A stretch of 64,000 bases of DNA from Orychophragmus violaceus (lineage: Eukaryota; Streptophyta; Magnoliopsida; Brassicales; Brassicaceae): the NCBI GenBank assembly GCA_030180135.1, contig CM058230.1, positions 101,547,503 through 101,611,502 on the forward strand, written 5' to 3'. This document shows, one piece after another, positions 8,525 to 21,025 of this stretch. A program made the translations under genes and the position numbers. Numbering within the stretch: the first letter of the stretch is position 1; each line of letters begins with the position of its first letter. The notes beneath the pieces were generated by a model, which saw nothing but the letters and a program-made list of their open reading frames with translations, did not search any database and was not told the origin of the DNA.

Positions 8525-11500
8525 ATGAGCATCTTGAGCTGGAACTGTCAAGGTGCCGGGAGCATCGAGACAATTCGGAGACTCAAGGAGTTGCAACGTA
8601 CGTTCTTCCCGGATTTTGTGTTTTTGATGGAAACAAAGCAACGTTTTGATTCCATGGATGGTCTGAAGAACAGTTTAGGTTATGACGAATGTATTACAGT
8701 TGAACCGCGAGGCTTAAGCAGAGGTTTAACGGTGATGTGGAAACATTGCTACAATGTGGAAATTTTATCAAAGAACTCAAGGATTATTGATATGAAAGTT
8801 ACTTTGGGTTCTCTGGTGTTTTTCATTTCTTGCGTTTATGGTGATCCTGTCCGCGATAAAAGACAGGCTGTATGGGATCAATTAACTCGAATTGGTCTCA
8901 GAAGAGATGAGGCTTGGGTCTTAATTGGTGATTTCAATGAATTAATGAGCAACGCTGAAAAGCTTGGTGGCCCTGCCCGGCGTGATAGTACTTTTTGGAG
9001 TTTCCGAAACATGTCGGAAAATTGCAAGCTGAAAGAGGTTCGAAGCTCCGGAAACAGCTTTTCTTGGGCGGGCTGGAGGGATCACATTTGGATACAATGC
9101 TGTCTTGACCGATGTTTCGGAAATGACGAATGGTACCAGCTCTTCCCAAGAGCTCACTTGGATTATCTTTCTCTATGGGATTCTGACCATCGCCCACTCT
9201 TCTCTTTCTCACGAGCAGAAGATGAAACCAACAGAGGTCGCTTCTATTTTGACAAAAGGATGCTAAAGAAACCGGGGTTTGAAGATGTGGTAAAACGCGG
9301 TTGGGAATTGGCAAGATTTGATCTTGGTACAGTCATGGATCGTATTATGAGATGCCGTAAAGAGATAGCTCGTTGGGATCTCTGATCTTTGACAAAAGGA
9401 TGCTAAAGAAACCGGGGTTTGAAGATGTGGTAAAACACGGTTGGGAATTGGCAAGCTCTGATCTTGGTACAGTCATGGATCGTATTATGAGATGCCGTAA
9501 AGAGATAGCTCGCTGGAAGAGAAGTTCATACATGAACTCTAGGAATCAGATTCAAAGACTGCAGCAAGGTTTGGAAACAGAGGTTGCAAAGGTCAGGCCT
9601 AATAGGGACCGGATGAAATCCTTAAGCAGGAACTTGCGATGGCCTACAAAGAAGAGGAAACATTCTGGAGAGAACGTAGTCGGGAACAATGGCTGAGAGA
9701 AGGCGACCTCAATACACCTTTTTCCAGAATTATGTGAAGGGTAAAAAGATTCGAAACAAAGTTATAATGCTGGTCGATGACACTGGCCAAGAACATTTTT
9801 CAGAGGGTGCAAAAGGGAATATTGCTGTGGAGTTTTATAGAGACCTCTTCTCGAGCTCGAATCCTTTTGATCTGGAAACTCTGTTCCTTGAGTTTCACGC
9901 AAGAGTAACACCGGAAATGAATAAGCAGTTAACTTCTCCAGTCTGTGACGAAGAGATTAAAAATGCTGCATTCTCAATTAAAGGCGGTAGCGCCCCAGGA
10001 GAAGACGTGCTCAGAGGTATTTTCTACCAAAAATGTTGGCATATTGTTGGTCCAGCGATCACGAGCGAGGTACAATCTTTCTTCTCTACTTCCATTTTGC
10101 CGGCAGGCTGGAACCACACACATCTCACCTTACTGTCAAAGATAAAGAACCCAACTCGTATGACCGACATGAGGCCAATTAGTTTATGTGCGGTGCATTA
10201 CAAAATTGTCTCAAAGATCTTATGCAACAGACTGAAACCGCACCTCCCTGCTCTAATTTCAGAGACGCAAGGAGCATTCGTAACAGGCAGGTTAATCACC
10301 GACAATATATTAATTGCACATGAAATGGTCCATGGTCTAAGGACCAATGACAGTGTTTCCAAGAACTTCATGGCGGTTAAAACGGATATGTCCAAGGCTT
10401 ACGATCGTGTGGAATGGTCTTTTATAGAAACATTGCTGGAGAAACTCGGTTTTGACAGGATTTGGGTTCGTTGGATCATGTCATATATCAGCTCTGTCTC
10501 ATTCTTGATTCTGTTGAATGGGCGTACTCACGGATTCATCAAACCAGAACGTGGTATTAGGCAGGGCGATCCCTTATCTCCGTTTCTTTTCATTCCTGCA
10601 GCAGAGGCGCTGATGAGTTGCTTAAACCACTCGGAAAGCTCTGGAAACCTGCATGGGATACATCTGAGTAGAACAGGCCCTGCGGTGCATCACATGCTCT
10701 TTGCTGACGACAACCTACTTATGTCCGAAGCAACAGAGGAGGCAGCTAAGGAACTTATGACCTGCTTGAAGATATATGGCGATGCATCAGGTCAAATGAT
10801 AAATAAGGTCAAGTCATCCATTATATTTGGATCAAAAGTCCCCGAATCTATCAAGACCACAGTAAAGGAAGCACTGGAAATTACTAAAGAGGGAGGGGAA
10901 GGCACTTATCTCGGTCTTCCCGAGTGTTTCAGCAAATCGAAGCGTCAAATGCTCAACTTTGTCCAAGAGAAATTACAAGGACGAGTAAATGGCTGGTTTT
11001 CAAAATCATTATCGCAGGGAGGCAAAGAAATCCTCATCAAATCCATTGTACTAGCTATGTCCATATATGCGATATCATGTTTCAAATTGCCTAAGGACTT
11101 ATGTGAAAAGATTACTAGCGTCTTGATTCAGTACTGGTGGAGTAGTGGTGATAATCGTAAGAAGATATCTTGGGTTGCTTGGAAAAAACTCTGTCAATCG
11201 AAGGAGAATGGTGGCTTAGGATTCCGGGAAATAGAGAAATTTAACCAAGCTCTTCTTGCAAAGCAAGCTTGGCGAATTTGGTAGCAACCGGAGTCTCTAC
11301 TTGCACAAATCCTCAAGCACCGGTACTTCAAGAATGGTACACTGTTAGATAGTACGTTAGGAAACCGACCCTCCTATGCCTGGCGTAGTATCCTATCCGG
11401 CCGAGAGCTCATGTCCAAAGGCTTGATCCAATCTACCAGGATAGGTACAGAGACTAATGTATGGATGGAAAACTGGATCATGGACACCACTCCACGTCCT

Positions 11501-12181
11501 CTAAACTACAGACAAGACACGATCAATGACCTTACTCTCAAAGTTTCAGACTTCTTAAAGGAGCAGTCTGGTCAGTGGAACCTTGCAGCCTTACGCCAAG
11601 TCTTTACAGAGGATGATATCGCAAGAATTTGCTGTATCAAACCATGTAGAAACAGACAAGACGAGCTAATTTGGGGTTTTTCAACAACAGGTTGGTATAA
11701 TACCAAGAGTGGTTACAAGCTCCTTGAATCTATTACTGAAGCTCAAACACCACCGGAACATAGAACACCACCTCTTGAGAAAGCTCTCTGGAAAAAGCTA
11801 TGGAAGCTTAAAACCCCTCCAAAGCTTAAGCATTTTATGTGGAAGGCTTTGTCCGGGGCACTAGCTGTCAAAGAAAGGCTCGCGTCCAGAAAAGTTCTAA
11901 CTGATATGACATGTAGTGTTTGCGGTTTAGGCCCAGAAACTATCCAGCAGCACAAGATGTATGGAACCTCTCTGGTTTTACGCTCCCTGCTCATGGATTT
12001 TCGGTTAATTCATTGTTTCTGAACTTCCATTACTTTCTCGATTGTAGCTCCAGACAACAGATGCCAATACAGGTAAGATGGTCTTTCCCATGGATTATCT
12101 GGCAGATATGGAAAACTAGAAATGCCTTCATGTTCGAACATACAAAGTATGAACCAGCAGCAACGGTCGGGAAGGCCTTAG
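8525..12181 (+). pseudogene. LINE ORF2: endonuclease, reverse transcriptase, zf-RVT (broken)
   Basis: Endonuclease from Met 8525 with the opening SWNCQGAGS, METKQ, GDFNE and SDHRP motifs of APE-type LINE nucleases. Reverse transcriptase at 9689-11284 shows RPISLC, DMSKAYDRVEW, GIRQGDPLSPFLF and the catalytic FADD. A zf-RVT-like segment follows (KLKHFMWKAL, CSVCG). Breaks: a 140-bp tandem duplication at 9248-9517 shifts the frame; another shift lies near 9690; TAG at 11282-11284 interrupts an otherwise open frame that resumes at once; a shift occurs near 11940 in the zinc region. The frame then reaches the Copia-C insertion at 12182 and the RNase H part lies 22 kb away. It cannot make a full protein. 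Confidence 0.88.
9248..9517 (+). repeat. 140-bp imperfect tandem duplication in LINE ORF2
   Basis: About 130 bp starting TTTGACAAAAGGATGC at 9248 is repeated starting at 9388, offset 140 bp, with only a few substitutions. Because 140 is not a multiple of three, the first copy runs to a stop at 9383-9385 and the second is read in another frame. It lies between the endonuclease and RT domains. Confidence 0.9.
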
Positions 12182-12990
12182 TGTTGGAAATTACCGGGTA
12201 GTTTCTAATCGTATTAGACAACTCTAGGTTTTTATTCCGCGCCTAGGATCTAGGTTTCATATTTAAAGTCGATCTACGTCGCCAGATGTCGAGTATACCT
12301 GATTCGGGTTTTGCAGTGGAATGTTGTCAGGGACTCGAGATCGGCAGCGCCTCAAATGCTGCGCCTCTACTGGTATCCACACACACGCTTACTGGAACAC
12401 CGGGATGCTAGTGCCGGAAGAGATCTATATCTCTCGGGTTATCTGCGTTTCTTTCTTGCGTTTTTGTGACAATCGTATTGTCAAAACTATTTTCTCTGTC
12501 GAATCTTGTTATGTTATCTATTCATACTCGTTTCAACGCAAATGGTATTTATAGGCACGAGTGACAATCGACCTGTGTCGATCGACACAACATTTGTGTC
12601 GATCGACACAATGATCGACACAAGTTAGTGGTGACCTAACTTCTGTCGCTTTCAACTTTTGTATCGACCGATACCAAAGATTGAATCGATCGACATTCGA
12701 CCTGTGTCGATCGATACAACGTTTGTGTCGATCGACACTGCTATTAGAAACGCATATAACAATTATACATTGGATCATTCCGATAATGATCAACCTGTAT
12801 CAACTTCCAGTTCGCTTAGGTGTGTGACCCTGTAGGATCATCTAATACTAGTAATGAGTTCTAAACTCATAGATCATAAGCGGCTTCTAGCAAAACATTA
12901 TGATCGTCTAGTATCACATGATTGTCTTATCTCGACAATACGACTCTCGCTTAGAGCAAGTACAAGAATGATTTCAGGACATTCCCAACA
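12182..12990 (-). repeat. 3' LTR of Copia-C (left copy)
   Basis: On the + strand it starts TGTTGGAAATT and ends ATTCCCAACA, followed by the reverse complement of the polypurine tract (ATCTCCCACTT). Read on the minus strand it has a TATA box (TATAAAT, complement of about 12548-12554) and, upstream of it, the paired TCGATCGA motifs at 12578-12740. Confidence 0.93.
12570..12740. repeat. TCGATCGA palindrome cluster upstream of Copia-C TATA box
   Basis: TCGATCGA at 12578 and 12599 are 21 bp apart and lie in the perfect 16-bp palindrome TGTGTCGATCGACACA. Further copies lie at about 12664 (TCGACCGA), 12687, 12708 and 12729, the last pair again 21 bp apart. The same cluster is in the other LTR at about 33937-34099. 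Confidence 0.85.
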
Positions 12991-13660
12991 ATCTCCCACT
13001 TGTATTGGAATCATATATTCCTGTAATCCCTTTGTCTCTATATCTCGATTTAGCATAAGGCAAGAATCGTGTCATCCTTATTAAGCTAGATCACGTTTAT
13101 CGAATTCCGATTTATACTGATAAAACAAACGACTGACAATCAGCTCGTCTGAGCGCGGCCACACATTTCTCAGTATCAAATCTTCGATAGGCCCTGAGAT
13201 ATTTATCTCCTGTTATATAGGAGGGACAAATCCCATCTTGTTCCATACATGTTCCTTCACACACTTCATGATACACCCAAACAATGCCTTTATAGTCACC
13301 TGTTACGGCTGACGTTTGACAAGGTCAAAGCGGACCAATTCACATGTAAGAAATCATGATGAACTCAGGTCTAAGGACTATACTCTATAGTCGTAATGAG
13401 AAACTCTTATGACACTCATATAACTTTCTTGTAGAGTTCTCATTAACGGGTCATGTCCGATCATGTGTTCTCTAACACATATCTATGTGATTGATTTTGA
13501 TACTCTTATCAAATGACTCCATGAAACTTAGTCATCAATCACATCACATACTAGTCTCACGCGGTTATTAATATCCCAATTTAATAACCTTGACTAGGGA
13601 CCTTAATAATTTATGTCATATATCAATTATAGGGTTTCATGATCAAGTCACGTACTTGAT
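12991..13660 (-). other. Copia-C 3' untranslated internal region (distal part)
   Basis: Begins with the polypurine tract next to the LTR and continues as non-coding sequence similar in layout to the Copia-D 3' region. It stops at the Copia-B insertion (TSD TTGAT at 13656-13660) and resumes at 21704-21850. Confidence 0.75.
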
Positions 13661-14333
13661 TGTTGGAATTGTGTCCAGTAATCTCGGTACTGTCTCTAGA
13701 AAGTAAGAGTATGTCAATGATCAGACATAAGTCATATAATACTGGGGGTCATGATGGCTTGCTAGAGTCCGCTCATGATCTATAAGTCTTGGACTTATTG
13801 CCTCTATTATATGATCCCATATGGGTCACACGCCTAAGCTAACAGGAAAATGTGTAGGAACGGTGTAGCAGAAGTACGGTAAAAGTGCTAGGCATTTACT
13901 GTACTTAGAGAGAATAATTGGGTTTGGCCACTGTGTGTCGATCGATACACAAGGAGTGTCGATCGACACAGTGCGCGAACGCCTCGGAGTTAATTGGCCT
14001 TTGTGCCAAATGGCCCAAAACGAACTGAACGAGTTATATAAACTTAAGACGAGTTCAGGTCGAAAAGAAGCCCTAGCCGCGAGCCTCCTCTCTCTCTCTG
14101 CGCCGATTCCCTACTGGTCTAGCAGCCTCTTCCTGCTCGGTGTGCGTGTGTGAACCTCTGGAGGAGTTACCTCTCGGTGGCTCTTTGATCTCTGACATAC
14201 CATCCCTTTCCGCTGCAATAAACAGGTATAAGGTGAGATCATCAATTGTTTCTATTCAAGAGAACCTAGATCCGCATGTTTAGGATAATCTGAATCAGAG
14301 AATTGAATCAGGATTCATCTAAACATTCCTTCA
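13661..14333 (+). repeat. 5' LTR of Copia-B
   Basis: 673 bp, TGTTGGAA...CCTTCA. TATATAAAC at 14035-14043 is a good TATA box. A TCGATCGA pair (13938 and 13959, 21 bp apart) lies about 70 bp upstream of it. Splice-donor consensus CAG/GTATAAG at 14226 and AAG/GTGAGA at 14233. The 72-codon ORF at 13935-14153 is duplicated with the LTR and is not a convincing gene. Confidence 0.94.
13938..13966. promoter_or_regulatory. Paired TCGATCGA motif in Copia-B promoter
   Basis: Two copies, 13938-13945 and 13959-13966, start 21 bp apart, each with TGT/ACA flanks. They sit about 70 bp upstream of the TATA box at 14035. Repeated in the 3' LTR at about 21303-21331. Confidence 0.75.
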
Positions 14334-16033
14334 GTGGTATCAGAGCCAATGGTTCTGGTTTTTCTTGTTTAGATTCAAGTTTAGGATTGTTTTTCTTGTT
14401 TAAAAGTGTTTTGAATCAACTACTGATAAGAGAAATCACTTAAGTAACAAGAATTGAAACCTAAACATATGAAAAATCGCATGATCAAGCTATATGATTT
14501 GGTATGCGATCTGATCCGAGAGAATGAGAATCGGCCAGAATCGCATGGATCGATCGATACGATCGCATGGATCGGTCGATACAATCGGAGATCGCATGGA
14601 TCGATCGATACGATCGCATGGATCGGTCGATACAGACTCTCGGCAAAACCTGTTAACGCGTGAAAGCATCGATCGATGCAGGATCGATGCAGGTTCGATG
14701 TTGGTGCATCGACCGATGCGGTTGGTGCATCGATCGACACGGTTAGGGTTTTGGCTCGGTTCAGTGCATGCGTGAGAGCATCGATCGATACAGGATCGAT
14801 GCACGATCGATGCGGGATCGATGCTAAGAGCATCGACCGATGCGGTTGATGGATCGATCGACACGGTTGGTTCATCGATCGACATGGTTGGTTTAAGGCT
14901 CGGTTTAATATTTTGATTAAAATTAATTCGTCCTGGTTTAATAAACAGATTTAATAATTTTATTAAGTCTGGTTAAACCGGGACAAGAAATCCAATGTCG
15001 AAAGAATTATTGTATTTAGTGCCTAAACCAGGATTTTCTAATTTGATTTGGTTGGACCAAATAAATTGAGAAAATCCGGTTTAGTAAATAACCGGTTGAC
15101 AATTGTGGTCATCGTAGTAATTAAAATTTGGTTAGACCAATTTTAATGAACCAGACCGGTTATGTCATTTAATTGGACAATTGGGTCATGTCTTGGACAT
15201 GGACCAATTCTTGGGCCTCGGGCCAAGAAGTTAAAACAATTGGGCCAATTATTTGAGTCTTTCTTCAGATTAATTTAAAATTTATTTTATAAAATTATAA
15301 AGTCGATTTTAAATTAAAGTTTCCGAAATTTTGAAATTAGAAAGTTTCTTAATTTATAGAAGTTTCTAGATTTGCATGATTCGGATTTTAAGAAATTTCT
15401 AAAGTTAGAAAGTTTCCGGTTTTAGAAAGTTTCCAATTTTAGAAAGTTTCCAAAATTAGTAGGTTTTCTAAAATGGAAAGTTTCCCGAAATAGTAATCTT
15501 CTATTTTGGGAATGAATTTTTAAATAAACCTACGAACCTCAAACAATATCAAGCGTTGGATGTCTTGTCCATTCTATGTCAGCTGTCGAAGCCCATTCAA
15601 TTGTATTCATGGCCTTACAGTGTGAGGGTGTCTGCTTTTGCGTGGATAAGACGGTTTGTGATTCATAAATGTCATTGGGAGTCCCAGACATTAATGATTA
15701 CATGACTGTATAGTCTGGTTTTCTTGACTGGGCCATCGGGAGTCCCGGGCCTTGAGACATCAGAGTGAATTGGGCCTCGGGCCCAGATTCACAACCAAGA
15801 GTTATATCACGGATATAATTAGCCGACATAGGGCTTACCGATATAAGCTAAGGATTGGGTGACGGCCAGTGGCCCACTTTAATCTTAGTTATATGTGGAT
15901 CTTGGAATCATTATATTCTATTGAGGGTAACTGATGTTATTGAATATAATGCATGATTAATCATATTAAATTTAATACGAGATTAATCATATTGAACATA
16001 TTAACTAAAATCCTTTTATCTTAATTTTCAGTT
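14334..16033 (+). other. Copia-B untranslated leader with PBS, palindrome array and predicted intron
   Basis: PBS TGGTATCAGAGCC at 14335-14347. A dense array of TCGATCGA variants occupies about 14549-14885, with spacings of 21 or 22 bp. The conserved leader block shared with Copia-A and D is at about 15550-15935. The leader ends in TTTTCAG (to 16031), a splice acceptor two bases before the gag ATG. The predicted intron is 14233-16031. Small ORFs in the array are by-products of the repeated motif. Confidence 0.75.
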
Positions 16034-17053
16034 ATGACTAGCACAAACAATCAAAACACTTTCTCGATCCGGTCTGTCCTTAAGATGGACAAGCTGAACG
16101 GATCAAATTTCTTGATTTGGTCGCGGAACCTGAGGCTAGTCCTCAGACAGGAGAGAAAGGACTATGTCCTTGAGAGAGCTCTCCCCGTGAGGATCGGGTC
16201 CAATGCTTCTCATGCAGTATATGATGCTTGGAATAAGCATTATAATGATGCGGTAGATGTGCGTGGTCTGATATTGGCTACCATGGACTCAGACTTGCGG
16301 AAGCAATATGAGAACATGGAGTCGCCAATAGAGATGATCAGCAGCCTGAAATTGAAATTTCAGGAGCAGATAAGAGTGGAGAGATACCAGTTGGTTAAAT
16401 CTCTCACTAGCTGCAAGCTACCAAACGATCATCCAGTGAGTCCTCATGTCAGTAAAATGATGGGTTACATTGATAACCTGAGGAAACTGGATTATCCAGT
16501 TAGCCAAGAATTGGCAACTGAGATCATTCTGCAGTCACTGCCGTCAAGCTATGATAAGTTCAGAAGGAACTATATCAAGAAAGGCTTAACGAAGACGCTG
16601 ACTGAACTGCATGATATGCTCAAGACAGTTGAGCCAAACGTGAAGAGTACCCTGTACAATCTCATGAACGAGAAGGGTAGGTTTACTAAACCTAATGCTG
16701 ACAAGGGTGAAGACAAAGTTGTCCAGATTTTGAATCATGGCAAGCGTGTGTCTTCTGAGCCCGAGTCAGATACCTCTTACGTTGGTAAGTGCTGCTACTG
16801 TAAGGAGACAGGGCATTGGAAGAGAGATTGCATTAAATTCATGGAAGATGATGAGGAGTTAAAGTCGATGTATGCGACTACTTCCTCAGGTATTCATGTT
16901 ATTACTTCAAGTTCTACCTTAAAGGTATTGGATACTGGTTGTGGCACTGATATTTGTGATAATATGCAGAGCCTAAGCAACAGTAGAACGTTGAAGGAAG
17001 GGCAAGTGAAACTACATGTCTGGAAGGAGCTTGGGATGCTGCCTCAGCCGTAG
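16034..17053 (+). CDS. Copia-B gag with start of protease (truncated polyprotein)
   Basis: 339-aa frame. The N-terminus (FSIRSVLKMDKLNGSNFL) and whole gag domain align with Copia-A, C and D. A zinc knuckle CCYCKETGHWKRDC lies near residues 250-265. A protease start with VLDTGCG follows near residue 300, but the frame then diverges and ends shortly after, in place of about 1000 further residues. Gag could still be made. Protease, integrase and RT could not. The start is fixed by the acceptor site two bases upstream, as in the other three elements. Confidence 0.8.
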   Translation: MTSTNNQNTFSIRSVLKMDKLNGSNFLIWSRNLRLVLRQERKDYVLERALPVRIGSNASHAVYDAWNKHYNDAVDVRGLILATMDSDLRKQYENMESPIEMISSLKLKFQEQIRVERYQLVKSLTSCKLPNDHPVSPHVSKMMGYIDNLRKLDYPVSQELATEIILQSLPSSYDKFRRNYIKKGLTKTLTELHDMLKTVEPNVKSTLYNLMNEKGRFTKPNADKGEDKVVQILNHGKRVSSEPESDTSYVGKCCYCKETGHWKRDCIKFMEDDEELKSMYATTSSGIHVITSSSTLKVLDTGCGTDICDNMQSLSNSRTLKEGQVKLHVWKELGMLPQP

Positions 17054-20000
17054 GGTTTTCACTTATAGATCCCTTTGAGGCTTGGTTTTGTATTAAGTAA
17101 TTGCTACAATGTATTTGCTTTAAGCAGAGTTGTCTTTCATTTTCTTGTAAGAATTTGAATGTTTTTCATTTTGATAAAAGACAAGTTTTGTTCTTTTGAT
17201 CTTAATGAAATATTAATTGTAGCACCCTATTCATGGAATGGGTTTTATATCTTAAACCAAAGAATGCCTAAATGTAACATAAATACCGAATTGGTTTAAA
17301 TCTGATGAATTAAACCTGATTTTTCTTGGCATAAAGTCTTGTTCACATAGAGTAAGTCGGATTCAGAAATCCCATAGTCATGGACTGTTGGGCTCATTTG
17401 ATAAAATATCTTATGAGACTTAAATTCTGTTTACTAGACCAAAAGGTAAAGGGCCTATCTTAGCCGAGCTAGAGAAAAGCCCAAAGGCTTATTGGACCTG
17501 GAACATACTCATGTATGTGGCCCAATGAGCAGTAATGCCAGAGAAAATTTTCCTGTACTTCATTGTCTCTACTGATTACTTCAGTGAGTGTGACTGTGTT
17601 CATTTGATGAGACACAAGTCGGAATTCTTTGACATGGTCGAAAGAGTTCCAGAATGAAGTATAGGATCTGAATGACAAAAGTATTAAGACTCTGGATTAA
17701 ATCACGAGTGAGAATACTTAAGTCATTGATTGTGTGATCATCTTAATGAGTGTGAAATCGTTTCACAGCTCATTTCTCCTGAAAACCTGAAGGTGTTTCT
17801 GTGAGAAAGAATCAGATCTTATTAGAAATGATTAAAGATGAATCACACGAATCTTCCATGATATTATTTAAGAATAACGCTCTAAAATATCTAAGTTTAC
17901 GCTGAAATAGTTCCACAAATATCAGTTGAAAGACACCACGTAAATGTGGATTGGAATCGATCCAAAATTCGTCTTTACTGAGTATTTGTAGTTGTACTAC
18001 TTCGCTGGTTGTCCGAAGGAAACCAAGGCTTGTTACTTTTACGTCCATTCTGTTTTCTAAGAAGGGAAGTTAACTTCCAAGAAGAACAGTGGGAGTAAAA
18101 GTATAACTCGAAGAAATTCGAGAAATACAGGAGGCTGCTTTACCTATTGAGGGAGAGCAGCGAAAGGATTTACAGATTTTTGTAGAATCTACACCTGTGG
18201 AGCCTTGTCCGAAGGAAACCAAGGCTTGTTATTTTTACGTCCATTCTGTTTTCTAAGAAGGGAAGTTATTTTCCAAGAAGAACAGTGGGAGTAAAAGTAT
18301 AACTCAAAGAAATTCGAGAAATACAGGAGGCTGCTTTACCTATTGAGGGAGAGCAGCGGAAGGATTTACAGATTTCTGTAGAATCTACACCTGTGGAGCC
18401 TGAAGTTCGCAGATATGAATGAATCAGTTACTAATCCGAGAGTGATTTCTCGTCATTAGTTGAACCTGATAATCATTGAAAGTTCGCATGATCTGATGAT
18501 CATTGAAAGCGACGAATCTGCGAAATTCAAAGAAGCGAAAGTGAGCCCGGACTCCGAAAAATTACATTTTATGTAAGTTAGCCTCATCGATCCATTCATG
18601 GATGGAAGCAAACATATCGGAGTTGGAATCTTCGTTCTGTTGAAGTAGTCAAGATTTTGACTTGAACAGGAACGAAGCGGAACTGTGTGTTTACTAAAAG
18701 ATTAGTGGGAGCGATATTGCATTTCTCATAGGAGGGAAGCCTTGTCCGAAGGAAACCAAGGCTTGTTACTTTTACGTCCATTCTGTTTTCTAAGAAGGGA
18801 AGTTATTTTCCAAGAAGAACAGTGGGAGTAAAAGTATAACTCGAAGAAATTCGAGAAATACAGGAGGCTGCTTTACCTATTGAGGGAGAGCAGCGGAAGG
18901 ATTTACAGATTTCTGTAGAATCTACACCTGTGGAGCCTGAAGTTCGCAGATATGAATGAATCAGTTACTAATCCGGGAGTGATTTCTCGTCATTAGTTGA
19001 ACCTGATAATCATTGAAAGTTCGCATGATCTGATGATCATTGAAAGCGACGAATCTGCGAAATTCAAAGAAGCGAAAGTGAGCCCGGACTCCGAAAAATT
19101 ACATTTTATGTAAGTTAGCCTCATCGATCCATTCATGGATGGAAGCAAACATATCGGAGTTGGAATCTTCGTTCTGTTGAAGTAGTCAAGATTTTGACTT
19201 GAACAGGAACGAAGCGGAACTGTGTGTTTACTAAAAGATTAGTGGGAGCGATATTGCATTTCTCATATTGTATGTCGATGACATACTGATTCTCGGAAAA
19301 GACGTCCCAATGCTGCAGTCGGTTAAGGACTGGCTTGGGAGTTGGTTCTAATGATTGACATGGGTAAAGCCACGTATGTTTTTGGATTTTGGATCTAAAG
19401 ATAGAGATCCGAAAGAGCTGGTAAGACAAAGTCAGGATTCTTATCCCGACAAAGTCCTACACGTTTTCAGCATTCCAAGAAGGGTTTTATGCAAATGTCA
19501 CATGGCATTACGTTAAGCAAGACACAGTGTCCTACGATAACTGCTGAGCTTAAATGCATGGATAAGATTCCATATGCGTCGGCAATTGGAACTATCATGT
19601 ATGCCATGAAACATACTTGTTTGATGTTGCTTTAATGTTAAGCAAGACAAGTAAAGACCAGTCAAATCCAGCAAAGAATCACTGGATTGCCGTAAAGAAT
19701 ATCCTAAAGTATTTGAGGAATACTAAGGATAAATTCTAGAGTTACGAAGAAAGTGAGGTGCTACGAGTTGGTAGAGTCTGAAAGGCAAGTTTCCAATAGA
19801 CAAAGATGATTTCCGATCACAGTCCGGTTATATCTTGTGTCTATCTGGCGGTGCAAGGCACTGTTGCTGACTCAATGACTTAAGCTGAACATTTCGCAGC
19901 TTGGGAAGTGGCGAAAGAGGTTGTTTGGAAAGAAGAGTTCGTCACTGAACTTGATGTGATTCCCAGCATAGATGAGACTAGCTGCACATCAGAGGTCCAA

Positions 20001-20170
20001 ACACCTTGAGGATAGGTATAACCTATTCCGTAAGATAAATGACAGAGATGTTAAGTAGATCAGCAAGTTTCAACGAATGAGAACGTTGCTAATCTATTAA
20101 CGAAGCCACTCCTTGGGCCTAAGCACGAGTCGCGGACTGTTGCTGTAGGATAAGTGAAATTAAGATGTAG
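17054..20170 (+). pseudogene. Copia-B pol remnants (integrase, RT, RNase H)
   Basis: Recognisable but scrambled pol sequence with many stops, indels and missing segments. Landmarks are integrase-like words near 17500-17700, a YVDD remnant at about 19269-19281, and RNase H and C-terminal sequence at about 19790-20170 ending near the expected gag-pol stop. Tandem duplications at 18011-19266 interrupt it. Order is still gag, integrase, RT, RNase H. It is non-coding. Confidence 0.85.
18011..19266 (+). repeat. Compound tandem duplication in Copia-B pol remnant
   Basis: A segment beginning GTCCGAAGGAAACCAAGG recurs at 18011, 18207 and about 18744. The first offset is 196 bp and the second 537 bp, so a short duplication was followed by a longer one that included part of it. 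Copies are nearly identical, so the events are recent compared with the decay of the pol frame. Confidence 0.85.
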
Positions 20171-21025
20171 TCTTAACTTCAGTGGGAGTTATTAAAGGGC
20201 TTTATTTAGTTATTGGATATGTTCTTGAAACAACATTTAAGATGTTTAATGAAATTATTATTTCAAGATTATTTTAACTGTGATGAAATAATCGTTCCAA
20301 AGTGATATAAACCATTTTATAGGTCATCGAAGTAAATGACTTGATCTTGAGTTATCAAAGTCATTTAGCTTGATCATGAGACCCTATATTTGATAAATGA
20401 CTTATATCATTATGTCCCTAGTCGAAGGTTGTTGAAATTGGAACACCAACAACCGTGTGAGACTAGATTGGTACGTGACTTATGACAAAGTCTCAGTGTG
20501 TCATAGATGCGCGGCATCAAAGTCAGTACATAGGTGTATGTTGGGGAACATACGACCGGACATGACCCGCTTATAAGAACTCTTCAGGATATTTATATCT
20601 GTGTCATAAGAGATTCTTACTACGACTATAGAGTATAGTCCTTAGACCTGAGTTCGCATGCATGTGACTGCACATGGACTGATGCACTTTGATCATTGTC
20701 TAACGCTGTCATTCTGCGATAGTTATAAGGACCTTGTTTGGGTACATTATGAAATGAGTAGTTTACAGTGATGGAACAAGACGGGATTTGTCCCTCCAAT
20801 ATAAATGGAGTGAATATCTCTAGGCCAATCGGAGATTTGAATACTGGAAAATGCATGGCCATGCTCAAACGGACTGTCCCGAGTCGTTTGGATTGTCAGT
20901 ATCGAATCAGAGTCCGATGAACAAGATTAGGCTTTATAAGGATGACACCAATCTTGCCTTATGACTAATCGAGATATTGTGACAAAAGGATTATGAATAC
21001 AGAGATTCCAGTACAAGTGGGAGAT
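20171..21025 (+). other. Copia-B 3' untranslated internal region with polypurine tract
   Basis: Non-coding. About 20450-21025 is close to identical with the Copia-D 3' region (37172-37760, minus). It ends in AAGTGGGAGA (21015-21024), the polypurine tract next to the LTR. Confidence 0.8.

Noticed and set aside
13935..14153. 72-codon ORF, repeated identically at 21300-21518
   Set aside because: It lies in the Copia-B LTR and is duplicated only because LTRs come in pairs. Its start is the repeated TCGATCGA motif read as codons and no domain is recognisable.
14549..14885. Regularly spaced palindromic repeats resembling a CRISPR array
   Set aside because: Units are 8-16 bp with about 13-bp gaps, far shorter than CRISPR repeats and spacers, no cas genes are present, and the context is plant LTR elements.
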